A stretch of DNA of 7,281 nt from Desulfobacterales bacterium (GTDB lineage Bacteria; Desulfobacterota; Desulfobacteria; Desulfobacterales; Desulfobacteraceae), in NCBI GenBank assembly GCA_022361315.1, contig JAKSBB010000817.1, positions 1 to 7,281 on the forward strand, given 5' to 3'. Both the position numbers and the translations under genes were made by a program. The notes under the pieces were generated by a model that saw only the letters and a list, made by a program, of their open reading frames with translations, did not search any database and had not been told where the DNA came from. Of this stretch, positions 1 through 6,494 are shown in pieces. How positions within the stretch are numbered: the first letter of the stretch is position 1; every line of letters begins with the position of its first letter.

Positions 1-2331
1 ATCGCCGGAGAATCCACGGAACCCGTGTCCTGTGATGTTAACCCGGGGAACCTCATCTATGTGATTTATACCTCGGGCACCACAGGCAGGCCAAAAGGGG
101 TGTTGATTGAACACCGGTCCGTACGGGCCAGGGTGGCGGATTACCTTGAACGCTACAGCCTCACGGCTGATGATATCACCATCCACTACCGTCCCTACAG
201 TTTTGACGGCACCATTGAAGAATATCTGCTGCCCCTCCTCCACGGGGGACGCTATGTGCTGGCCCCGCCGGGTATTTCCATGACGGATAATGTGGCGGCA
301 TTTTTGATTGATGCGGTTGAACAATACGGCCTGACACGGCTTCACCTGCCCCCGGCCCTTCTGGATGTATTCCTCTCCGAGCTGGAACGAACAGGGGACC
401 GGAATATGGATACCGTGAATACCATTTTCACCGGGGGAGACCGGCTTTCCCGGGATACCCTGTATAAATTCCATGCCATGTTCGGTGAGCGAAAGGCGTT
501 TTTCAATTGCTACGGCCCCACGGAAAACACCAATGACTCCCTGGTATGGCGCTGCAGCGTGGCGGATACCCAGGGAAAGGTGGTGATCGGAAAGCCCATC
601 GCCAACTCCCAGGCCTATGTTCTGGATGCCCATATGCAACCCGTACCCGTCGGGGTGCCGGGGGAATTGTACGTGAGCGGCATCGGCCTTGCCCGGGGGT
701 ATCTGAACCGCCCGGACCTGACGGAAGCAGCCTTTCTGCCGCATCCCTTTGCCACATCCCCAGGCCGTCGTATCTATAAGACCGGCGACCTGTGCCGTTG
801 TCTCCCGGACGGGAATATTGAATTTTTAGGGCGGGTGGACCACCAGGTGAAGATCCGGGGATTCCGTATTGAACTCAGCGAAATCGAATCCGTGCTGGTG
901 GGGCACGATAAGGTGGCGGAGGCCATTGTCATCGCCCGTGAAGATCAGCCGGGAAACAAGCAACTGGCCGCCTACGTCACGCCGGCCGAAGGCGGCGGGG
1001 ACGCCCCGGAACAGGATGAACTCAAAGCCTGTCTTAAAGAGATTTTACCGGATTATATGATCCCCACCTTTATTGTTGTTCTTGAGTCACTTCCCGCCAC
1101 CTCAAACGGTAAATTTGACAGGGACGCCCTGCCGGCCCCGGATTTCTCCGGTATGTCGGCCACCTATACCCCGCCGGAATCCGAGATCGAAATCCTTTTG
1201 GCAGAGGTCTGGGCCGAGACCCTGGGCCTGAACCGTGTGGGCATCCACGATAATTTCTTCTCCCTGGGGGGAAATTCCATCATCAGCATACGGATGATCG
1301 CCAGGGCCGGGGAAAAGGGACTCGCTCTCACGGTGAAGCAGGTATTTGAGAATCAAACCATTGCGGAACTTGCCTCAGCCTTAAGGACCGCGTCGGCGGA
1401 GACGCCGGAACTGATCCGCCTGAACAAGGAAACCGAAGGGACCCCGGTGTTCTGGATACACGGCGGACTGGGCGGTGTGGGGGCGTATCTCGGTCTGGCC
1501 GGCCGGATACCCAGGCCCTTTTACGGGATTCAGGCCCGGGGCTGGATGTCCGACCGTACACCCCTTTCCGGAATTGAGGAGAAGGTCGTATATTACCTTG
1601 AGATTATCCGGTCCGTCCAGCCCGAAGGCCCGTACCATCTGGGCGGATATTCCCAGGGCGGTACCATTGCCTATGAGATGACGCGGCTGTTGCAGGCACA
1701 GGGGGAATCCGTGGCATCCATTGTGATGCTGGATTCAACTGTTGATCCGGATATAGACCCGACTAACGGTCCCGGGCCTGACGCATTCAACCGGAAACAG
1801 GCCATGCTCCAGGCCGTGAACATCGCGCTGTTCGAAGCCGCCCTCTCAGGTACACAAACGCCGGCGGACACATTGATACACCGGGATGAGCTGCCTGCCA
1901 GAGGAGACGACGACGGATTTCTGAATGCCCTGATATCCCATCCCAAGGTCCATGCCCTCTTTGAGACCGGAGAAAATGCCGCGGCACAGATTCAGTCCAT
2001 TGTGGGCACCCTGGAAAAGAGCCATGCGGAAACCTACCTTATCCGGCCATTGCCGGAGCCGGATGCCGTGACCTGCCATTATTTTCGAAATAAAGGCGGG
2101 AGGCTGCTGGGGGACCTCGAACCCTATTTCTGCATGGCAGGGGAAAGCGTTGGAGAGCGGGCGGGCTATTGGGAGGCCTGGCAGGACAATATTATCGATT
2201 TTCGTCTGATGGATGTGGATTCTCCAAGTCACATGGAAATGCTGGCGGATACCCGGTCCCTTGGACAGATTGTCCGGGCCTGCGAAGCCCTCTATGCCAG
2301 ACAGAGAATTCCCGAGACGATACTGAATTAA
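1..2331 (+). CDS. Nonribosomal peptide synthetase, terminal module (A-PCP-TE), 5' partial
   Basis: The frame is open from base 1, so the gene begins upstream; 776 residues are visible, and a GTG at 25 is an internal codon, not the start. Numbering from the first codon, the adenylation domain shows A3 (YTSGTTGRPKG, 23-33), A4 (FDG, 68-70), A5 (NCYGPTE, 169-175), A7 (YKTGDL, 259-264), A8 (GRVDHQVKIRG, 277-287) and A10 with its lysine at 371. The carrier domain has LGGNS with the phosphopantetheine serine at 426. The thioesterase has GYSQG with Ser551, Asp578 in MLDS, and His744 in SPSHM, a full alpha/beta-hydrolase triad. The module therefore activates one amino acid, holds it as a thioester and releases the finished chain by hydrolysis or cyclisation. 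A1-A2 and any condensation domain lie upstream. The residues lining the pocket do not match a code I recognise, so the substrate is not assigned. A sulfotransferase gene follows after 37 nt. Confidence 0.96.
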   Translation: MAGESTEPVSCDVNPGNLIYVIYTSGTTGRPKGVLIEHRSVRARVADYLERYSLTADDITIHYRPYSFDGTIEEYLLPLLHGGRYVLAPPGISMTDNVAAFLIDAVEQYGLTRLHLPPALLDVFLSELERTGDRNMDTVNTIFTGGDRLSRDTLYKFHAMFGERKAFFNCYGPTENTNDSLVWRCSVADTQGKVVIGKPIANSQAYVLDAHMQPVPVGVPGELYVSGIGLARGYLNRPDLTEAAFLPHPFATSPGRRIYKTGDLCRCLPDGNIEFLGRVDHQVKIRGFRIELSEIESVLVGHDKVAEAIVIAREDQPGNKQLAAYVTPAEGGGDAPEQDELKACLKEILPDYMIPTFIVVLESLPATSNGKFDRDALPAPDFSGMSATYTPPESEIEILLAEVWAETLGLNRVGIHDNFFSLGGNSIISIRMIARAGEKGLALTVKQVFENQTIAELASALRTASAETPELIRLNKETEGTPVFWIHGGLGGVGAYLGLAGRIPRPFYGIQARGWMSDRTPLSGIEEKVVYYLEIIRSVQPEGPYHLGGYSQGGTIAYEMTRLLQAQGESVASIVMLDSTVDPDIDPTNGPGPDAFNRKQAMLQAVNIALFEAALSGTQTPADTLIHRDELPARGDDDGFLNALISHPKVHALFETGENAAAQIQSIVGTLEKSHAETYLIRPLPEPDAVTCHYFRNKGGRLLGDLEPYFCMAGESVGERAGYWEAWQDNIIDFRLMDVDSPSHMEMLADTRSLGQIVRACEALYARQRIPETILN

Positions 2332-2353
2332 AGCACATAAATTTGAATGAAGC

Positions 2354-2358
2354 GGAGG
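2354..2358 (+). promoter_or_regulatory. Ribosome binding site of the sulfotransferase gene
   Basis: GGAGG lies 10 nt before ATG 2369 and 4 nt before an in-frame TTG at 2363. Neither distance is ideal. I favour the ATG because it is the stronger start codon. The TTG would add only two residues (Met-Asn). Confidence 0.6.
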
Positions 2359-2368
2359 CGCGTTGAAC

Positions 2369-3274
2369 ATGGTTGCAACAGGCAGTTCCGGCAGGGCAAG
2401 AAGCATAGAAGAATTTGGTGAAATGGGCACAAAATTCGGTACGGATGAGGGGTATGAAGCCGGGCTGCAGTTCCGGCCGCGCCCCAGTGATGTCATCATC
2501 GCCACCTATGCCAAATGCGGTACCACCTGGCTGCAGCAGATTGCCCACGGCCTGAGAACCCGGGGCAGCATGGATTTTGAGGAAATCGCCCAGGTGAGCC
2601 CCTGGATCGAGATGGCCAGTGATCTCGGCTGGGACCTGGAAGCGGACCAGCCCGGAGACATGCGGCTGTTCAAGGCGCATCTCAGCTGGGAGGATGTACC
2701 CAAGGGGTGCCGGTATATCTGTGCGTTCCGGAATCCGGTGGATGTGGTGGGCTCCTACTACCGTTTCTTTGAAGACTGGTGGTTCGAACCCGGCAGCATA
2801 AGCCTGGATGAGATGACCCGGACGCTTTTCGTCAATGCCCCGGGAGGTTTCGGGTATTGGCATCACCTGATTACCTGGTGGGAACAGCGGGACAACCCGG
2901 ATGTCCTGCTGCTGTGCTACGAGGATATGCTGGGGGATCTGCCGGGAACGGTCCGGACCGTAGCGGATTTCATGGAGATTGTCCCGGACGATGAACTGCT
3001 GAGTATTGTGGCGAGACAGTCATCCAAACCGTTTATGCTGGCAAACGCATCCAAGTTTGACGAGCACCTGATCCAGGCCCACTTCGAAAAACAGGGGGGC
3101 GCCCCCATGGGGGAAAACACCGCCAAAGTCACCACGGGTCCGGGGGGCCGTAAACGCTACGACATGTCCCTGCCGGTGAAGGAAGAACTCCAGGAGGTCT
3201 GGAACCGAACGGTGCGTGAGCGTTTTGGATTTACGGATTATGAGGCCTTTCGTTCAGCCCTCAGCAGAAAATAA
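2369..3274 (+). CDS. PAPS-dependent sulfotransferase (Sulfotransfer_1 family)
   Basis: The 301-residue protein has the length and layout of soluble, cytosolic-type sulfotransferases, which move a sulfonate from PAPS to a hydroxyl or amine. The 5'-phosphosulfate loop reads YAKCGTTWL with its lysine at 49, where the usual form is YPKSGTTW. The KAH motif places the likely catalytic base at His104. The 3'-phosphate site reads RNPVDVVGSYY, with Arg121 and Ser129 separated by 8 residues as in animal SULTs. A basic GRKR segment (about 260-263) stands where the family has its C-terminal RKG PAPS-binding motif. There is no signal peptide or membrane span. The gene starts 37 nt after the NRPS stop with no terminator between, so co-transcription is likely. 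I infer sulfation of the peptide product; the acceptor cannot be read from the sequence. A TTG start at 2363 is also possible. Confidence 0.93.
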   Translation: MVATGSSGRARSIEEFGEMGTKFGTDEGYEAGLQFRPRPSDVIIATYAKCGTTWLQQIAHGLRTRGSMDFEEIAQVSPWIEMASDLGWDLEADQPGDMRLFKAHLSWEDVPKGCRYICAFRNPVDVVGSYYRFFEDWWFEPGSISLDEMTRTLFVNAPGGFGYWHHLITWWEQRDNPDVLLLCYEDMLGDLPGTVRTVADFMEIVPDDELLSIVARQSSKPFMLANASKFDEHLIQAHFEKQGGAPMGENTAKVTTGPGGRKRYDMSLPVKEELQEVWNRTVRERFGFTDYEAFRSALSRK

Positions 3275-3282
3275 ATCCCCCT

Positions 3283-3297
3283 TTTGAAAAATTCAAA
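3283..3297. repeat. Short AT-rich inverted repeat after the sulfotransferase gene
   Basis: TTTGAA and TTCAAA form perfect 6-nt arms around AAA, 9 nt past the sulfotransferase stop. It is followed by only three T residues, so it would be a weak terminator at best. TTGAAA at 3284-3289 also resembles a -35 box for the next gene, but the best -10 at the right distance (GATAGG, 3306-3311) matches the consensus in only three positions. Confidence 0.25.
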
Positions 3298-3323
3298 TTT
3301 CAGTCGATAGGTATCTCCAGAAG

Positions 3324-3355
3324 GGCACCGGGGCCCTGCTACAACGGCCGGTGCC
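3324..3355 (+). promoter_or_regulatory. GC-rich hairpin in the leader of the DUF6515/SH3 gene
   Basis: GGCACCGG (3324-3331) pairs perfectly with CCGGTGCC (3348-3355). Two further pairs (CC 3334-3335 with GG 3346-3347) are possible if GG 3332-3333 bulges out. No T-run follows, so it is not a classical terminator. It ends 10 nt before the AAAGGAG ribosome binding site of the next gene. It could end transcription from the NRPS side, or act as a 5' leader structure or protein-binding operator. Its core words recur in the hairpin at 4035-4058. Confidence 0.45.
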
Positions 3356-3378
3356 GTTACCCAATAAAGGAGACTCCA

Positions 3379-3993
3379 ATGAAACTGAAACAAAAGCTCA
3401 TCCTGATTCTCGTATTCACCTTTTTATCAACAGGCATGCCGGGCATGCAGACGAAGGTGTTCGCCGGCCCCCACGCCCCTGTCTTTAAAACCGCACCCCA
3501 CGGCAGTGCACGTATTCACCACGGCGGTGTGTCTTATCTCTTTCATGGCGGAAAGTTCTACAAATCCGGCAAGCGGGGGTTCTACCGTGCTGCACCACCG
3601 GTGGGGGCACTGGTGGTAGGATTGCCCCTGGCTGCCGCCAGCGTCGTCATTGCCGGGGTCACCTACTATGTTTATGAAGATGTCCACTATAAAAAAGTGG
3701 ATGGCGGATACCGTGTGGTTGAAGTACCGGTAACCACCACCCATGCCGTACCGCCGGAGCCTGTGGATGAAGGTATTACCTCTGGTTCCCAGGTCCTGGT
3801 GACCACCCGGGAGTTGAACGTGCGGCAGGGGCCGGGCTTAGGTCATGATATCCTGGCATTGGTACGTTTCGGGAATAAGCTCACGGTCCGGGGAAATGCT
3901 CCGGGATGGATTTATGTGGTGCTGCCGGACGGCAGTTACGGCTGGGTGATGGGAGATTATGTGACCCGGTCTTCGAACGGTCCCAAAGGTTAA
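3379..3993 (+). CDS. Secreted DUF6515-like protein with C-terminal bacterial SH3 domain
   Basis: The 204-residue product starts at ATG after a strong AAAGGAG site 6 nt upstream. Residues 1-29 form a signal peptide: KLKQK, a hydrophobic run, then VFA before Gly30. The middle (about 45-118) carries GG..Y/FY units (GGVSYLFHGGKFY, GVTYYVYEDVHY, GGYRVVEVP) around a Gly/Ala/Val-rich stretch at 73-95; this pattern is typical of DUF6515 envelope proteins, whose role is unknown. The C-terminus (about 138-197) is a small SH3 domain with TTRELNVRQGPG at its start and WIYVVLPDGSYGWVMGDYV at its end; such domains usually bind cell wall peptides or other envelope partners. The hydrophobic stretch might hold it in a membrane, though its repeats suggest folded beta structure. 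I infer a periplasmic or envelope-bound protein. It has hairpins on both sides and is probably its own transcription unit, unrelated to the peptide pathway. Confidence 0.9.
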   Translation: MKLKQKLILILVFTFLSTGMPGMQTKVFAGPHAPVFKTAPHGSARIHHGGVSYLFHGGKFYKSGKRGFYRAAPPVGALVVGLPLAAASVVIAGVTYYVYEDVHYKKVDGGYRVVEVPVTTTHAVPPEPVDEGITSGSQVLVTTRELNVRQGPGLGHDILALVRFGNKLTVRGNAPGWIYVVLPDGSYGWVMGDYVTRSSNGPKG

Positions 3994-4011
3994 CCCCAAT
4001 ATCCGGGTTAA
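3990..4011 (+). terminator. Hairpin overlapping the stop codon of the DUF6515/SH3 gene
   Basis: TTAACCC (3990-3996, containing the TAA stop) and GGGTTAA (4005-4011) form a perfect 7-bp stem with an 8-nt loop. No T-run follows. It may act with the second hairpin 24 nt downstream as a 3'-end or mRNA-stabilising structure. Confidence 0.35.
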
Positions 4012-4034
4012 GCACTTCAATTGCTGAGCAGAAA

Positions 4035-4058
4035 GGTGCCGGAGATTGCTTCGGCACC
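4035..4058 (+). terminator. Strong hairpin, probable transcription end after the DUF6515/SH3 gene
   Basis: GGTGCCGGAG (4035-4044) pairs with CTTCGGCACC (4049-4058) around a 4-nt ATTG loop, giving a 10-bp stem with one G-T wobble. TTTT occurs only at 4071-4074, 12 nt past the stem, so a classical intrinsic terminator is not fully met. Position between two gene blocks supports an end-of-transcript role. Confidence 0.45.
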
Positions 4059-4104
4059 GGATCATCGTAATTTTCTGTTACCGAATTATGAGAGGAATCT
4101 CGTG

Positions 4105-4254
4105 GTATCCTATAAAAAATATTGAAAAAAATCGTACAGCGGTGTAAACGACATCACTTGGTTTCCGGCGTGAAAAGGTAGCCGTCACACTTTCCGGTAA
4201 AGCGTTGAAAGTCCGGGAATTATTATCTAAGAAAAATCTTATTTATTCGGGACA
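4105..4254 (+). promoter_or_regulatory. AT-rich upstream region likely holding the promoter of the MFS operon
   Basis: This stretch is clearly richer in A and T than the genes around it and leads into the first gene of a three-gene block. TTGAAA occurs at 4122-4127 and 4205-4210. TATAAA at 4111-4116 and TATTAT at 4221-4226 resemble -10 boxes, but no pair has a standard 16-18 nt spacing, so I cannot name a promoter. A small inverted repeat, TAAGA-AAAA-TCTTA (4228-4241), lies 13 nt before the start codon and could be an operator. Confidence 0.3.
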
Positions 4255-5508
4255 ATGGTGATGAGAACAACGCGTTTACATTTATTCTATGGCTGGTATG
4301 TCATTGCTGCCGCCACCCTGGTGATGGCCACATGTTTCGGAATAATTTACTCGTTCAGCGTTTATTTTGTCCCGTTGCAGTCGGAGTTTTCGTGGGACCG
4401 GTCCGCCACATCCGGTGCCTTTTCGCTGTACCTGCTTCTGGTGGGATTTTTTTCCATTGCCTGCGGCAGGGCTGTGGACCGGTTCGGACCCCGGCGGGTA
4501 TTGATTCCCATGGCCGTCATCACAGGGGCAAGCCTTGTATTGACGTCACAGGTCAAGGTGATCTGGCAATTTTATGTGACATACAGTGTATTACTGGCCG
4601 CCGGTACCGGCGCCATTTATATCATCTGCATGTCCCTGGCCTCACGCTGGTTCAGCCGCAGAAGAGCCACGGCCATGGGCATACTGGGTGCCGGCGGCTC
4701 TCTGGGCACCGTTATTATGGCCCCCTTCAGCGCCTGGTTGATACAGAGTTTTCAATGGCGTACCGCTTTCATGACCACAGGGATTCTCGCCTGGTGTCTC
4801 ATGATCCCTGCAGTGTTGTTGCTTAAAGGCAGTCCCTCGGAGGTGGGCACCGGGCCCGACGGAGACCCCGAGCCAAATGTTGATGCATCCTGCAACAGCC
4901 CCGCCTCAGTTGATTTTTCCATCTCCGATGCGATGAGAACCGGCAAATTCTGGTGCATGTTTCTGTTGTGGTTCTGGTTTTCGTTTTGTCTGTATATGGT
5001 CATGACCCATATTGTGCCCAATGCCCAGGATCTGGGACTTACACCGGTACAGGCCGCCGGTGTCATGAGCATTATGACGGGGATGAGTGTGGCCTCCCGC
5101 CTGGCCGGCGGTGTGATTGCGGACCGTATGGATAAAGCTGTGTTGTTGGGCGCGCTGTTTTCGGTGATGGCCCTGGCCATGGTCGGTCTCTCTCTGGCCC
5201 GTGTACCGTGGATGCTTTATGCCTTTGCGGTTATATACGGGATTTCCTACGGCGGCACAGACACATCCATCGTGGCCATTGTCACCGATGTGTTCGGCAC
5301 CGCAAAAGTCGGCACCATGATGGGCATCCTTATGATCAGCTGGGGAATGGGCTCCGCATCAGGCCCCTATCTGGCCGGATGGATATTTGACCTCACGGGA
5401 GAATATACCTGGGCTTTTGTTACGGCAGCGTCCGGGCTGCTGCTGTCCGCATATCTGAGTAAACGACTGGTGCTGAATGATGTCCGGGACAACAAGTGGC
5501 AAGGATAA
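4255..5508 (+). CDS. MFS transporter, oxalate/formate antiporter or monocarboxylate (OFA/MCT-like) type
   Basis: The 417-residue protein is an inner-membrane carrier with about 12 hydrophobic helices in two six-helix halves, joined by a polar loop at about 193-228. The N-terminal FYGWYVIAAATLV followed by YSFSVYFVPL is characteristic of the OFA/MCT branch of MFS carriers, which move small carboxylates. The loop 2-3 signature appears as GRAVDRFGPRRV (71-82) and a relic of it in the second half as GGVIADRMDK (about 285-294). An in-frame stop at 4228 rules out an earlier start. ATG 4255 lies only 2 nt after a GGGA, whereas ATG 4261 has 8 nt spacing, so the true start may be two codons later. It opens a block with a ureohydrolase and a flavoprotein, which suggests uptake of their carboxylated substrate. 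Export of a product is the alternative. Direction and substrate are inferred. Confidence 0.92.
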   Translation: MVMRTTRLHLFYGWYVIAAATLVMATCFGIIYSFSVYFVPLQSEFSWDRSATSGAFSLYLLLVGFFSIACGRAVDRFGPRRVLIPMAVITGASLVLTSQVKVIWQFYVTYSVLLAAGTGAIYIICMSLASRWFSRRRATAMGILGAGGSLGTVIMAPFSAWLIQSFQWRTAFMTTGILAWCLMIPAVLLLKGSPSEVGTGPDGDPEPNVDASCNSPASVDFSISDAMRTGKFWCMFLLWFWFSFCLYMVMTHIVPNAQDLGLTPVQAAGVMSIMTGMSVASRLAGGVIADRMDKAVLLGALFSVMALAMVGLSLARVPWMLYAFAVIYGISYGGTDTSIVAIVTDVFGTAKVGTMMGILMISWGMGSASGPYLAGWIFDLTGEYTWAFVTAASGLLLSAYLSKRLVLNDVRDNKWQG

Positions 5509-5529
5509 CCAAGTAAATCCCAAATCCAT

Positions 5530-5535
5530 GAGGAG
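5530..5535 (+). promoter_or_regulatory. Ribosome binding site of the ureohydrolase gene
   Basis: GAGGAG stands 5 nt before ATG 5541. It is the clearest ribosome binding site in the three-gene block and fixes this start. Confidence 0.75.
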
Positions 5536-5540
5536 TCAAA

Positions 5541-6491
5541 ATGAATGATTTTTATGAGGCAATGGATGCCCCAAGATACTGCGGTATACCGACGTTTATG
5601 CGGACACCCTACATCAGAGATGTGAACGATATTGATATCGCCTTTCTGGGCATCCCCTATGACGGTGCCGTGGAAGCCCGTTCCGGAGCCCGGCAGGGAC
5701 CCAGGCAGATCAGGGATTATTCAAGCATGATGCGTAAAATTCACCATGTCTCACGAATCAATCCTTATGCACTTTGCAGGGTGGGGGATGTCGGGGATGT
5801 ACAATTCCGGCAGATCTTTGATGTGGAATCAAGTCACCGGGATATCCAGGAATTTATCGAGAAACTTCATGACGCCTCGGTCATCCCCATAAGTGCCGGC
5901 GGCGATCACTCCGTGACCTTACCGATCTTGAGGGCGCTTGGAAAAGAGGCCCCTCTGGGGCTGATCCATATAGATGCACATACCGATTGTTGTGATGAGG
6001 AAATGAATTCCAAATACAGTCACGGCACGCCGTTTCGAAGGGCAGTTGAGGAAGGGGTACTGGATCCGAAAAGGACCGTACAGATCGGAATCCGGGGGGC
6101 GGCCAATTCCGAAGAATGTTGGGAATTCGGTCCGAAACACGGGATCCGGATTATCTATATTGAAGAATTTACACGTCTGGGGGTGGCAAAAGTGATTGAG
6201 GAAGCCCGGGCCATCGTCGGAGATCAGAAGACCTATCTTTCATTTGATATTGACGGGATCGACCCGGCCTTTACCCCGGGCACAGGTACCCCGGAGATCG
6301 GGGGGATAATGCCGATTCAGGCCCAGGAAATGATACGGGGATTCAGAAAATGCAATATTGTGGGGGCGGATCTTGTGGAGGTGGCTCCTCCGTTTGATCC
6401 GTCAGGCAATACCGCTTTAATCGCTGCGACCATGATGTATGAAATGTTGTGCATTATCGCAGATGCCCATTTTCCAAACGGAGAAAAATAA
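5541..6491 (+). CDS. Ureohydrolase of the agmatinase family, guanidinobutyrase/guanidinopropionase-like
   Basis: The 316-residue enzyme belongs to the arginase/agmatinase fold, which uses two Mn(II) ions to cut guanidino groups into urea and an amine. Expected metal ligands are all present: His123 in GGDHS, Asp145, His147 and Asp149 in DAHTDCCD, and Asp236 and Asp238 in SFDIDGIDP. The PGTGTPEIGG motif follows at about 246-255. The N-terminal PRYCGIPTFMRTP, the HGTPFRRAVEEG stretch at about 161-172 and the C-terminal LVEVAPPFDPSGNTALIAA match, as I remember them, the Pseudomonas GbuA/GpuA group better than E. coli-type SpeB. A guanidino acid such as 4-guanidinobutyrate or 3-guanidinopropionate is therefore likelier than agmatine, but specificity is not certain from sequence. 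Two cysteines (150-151) next to a metal ligand are unusual. The gene lies 32 nt after the MFS gene, and a flavoprotein gene begins 3 nt after its stop. Confidence 0.94.
   Translation: MNDFYEAMDAPRYCGIPTFMRTPYIRDVNDIDIAFLGIPYDGAVEARSGARQGPRQIRDYSSMMRKIHHVSRINPYALCRVGDVGDVQFRQIFDVESSHRDIQEFIEKLHDASVIPISAGGDHSVTLPILRALGKEAPLGLIHIDAHTDCCDEEMNSKYSHGTPFRRAVEEGVLDPKRTVQIGIRGAANSEECWEFGPKHGIRIIYIEEFTRLGVAKVIEEARAIVGDQKTYLSFDIDGIDPAFTPGTGTPEIGGIMPIQAQEMIRGFRKCNIVGADLVEVAPPFDPSGNTALIAATMMYEMLCIIADAHFPNGEK
6480..6483 (+). promoter_or_regulatory. Ribosome binding site of the flavoprotein gene, inside the ureohydrolase 3' end
   Basis: GGAG sits 11 nt before GTG 6495 and 20 nt before the in-frame ATG 6504. 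The distance supports the GTG, suggesting translational coupling to the upstream gene. GTGAG at 6495-6499 could serve the ATG only weakly. Confidence 0.4.
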
Positions 6492-6494
6492 CCT

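Noticed and set aside
25..27. GTG at 25 as the true start of the NRPS gene
   Set aside because: The frame is open to base 1, and a start here would lie just before the A3 motif and remove the first part of the adenylation domain.
1846..2866. Two long overlapping minus-strand frames (219 and 224 codons) across the NRPS end and the sulfotransferase
   Set aside because: They lie opposite strongly recognisable plus-strand domains, show no family motifs, and no ribosome binding site was found convincing. They are antisense shadows in GC-biased DNA.
1430..3274. Sulfotransferase-thioesterase pair acting in CurM-type decarboxylative chain release to a terminal alkene
   Set aside because: In that system the sulfotransferase domain precedes the thioesterase within one polypeptide and acts on a beta-hydroxy polyketide chain. 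Here the order is reversed, the genes are separate, and the terminal module is a peptide one with no ketoreductase visible.
3323..3340. Possible sigma-54 promoter (GGCAC ... TGCT) before the DUF6515/SH3 gene
   Set aside because: The gap between the GG and GC elements is 12 nt rather than the required 10, and the GGCAC is explained by the hairpin arm.
4228..4241. TAAGA-AAAA-TCTTA as an intrinsic terminator
   Set aside because: The stem is only 5 bp and AT-rich, and it sits 13 nt before a start codon. It is kept only as a possible operator within the upstream region.
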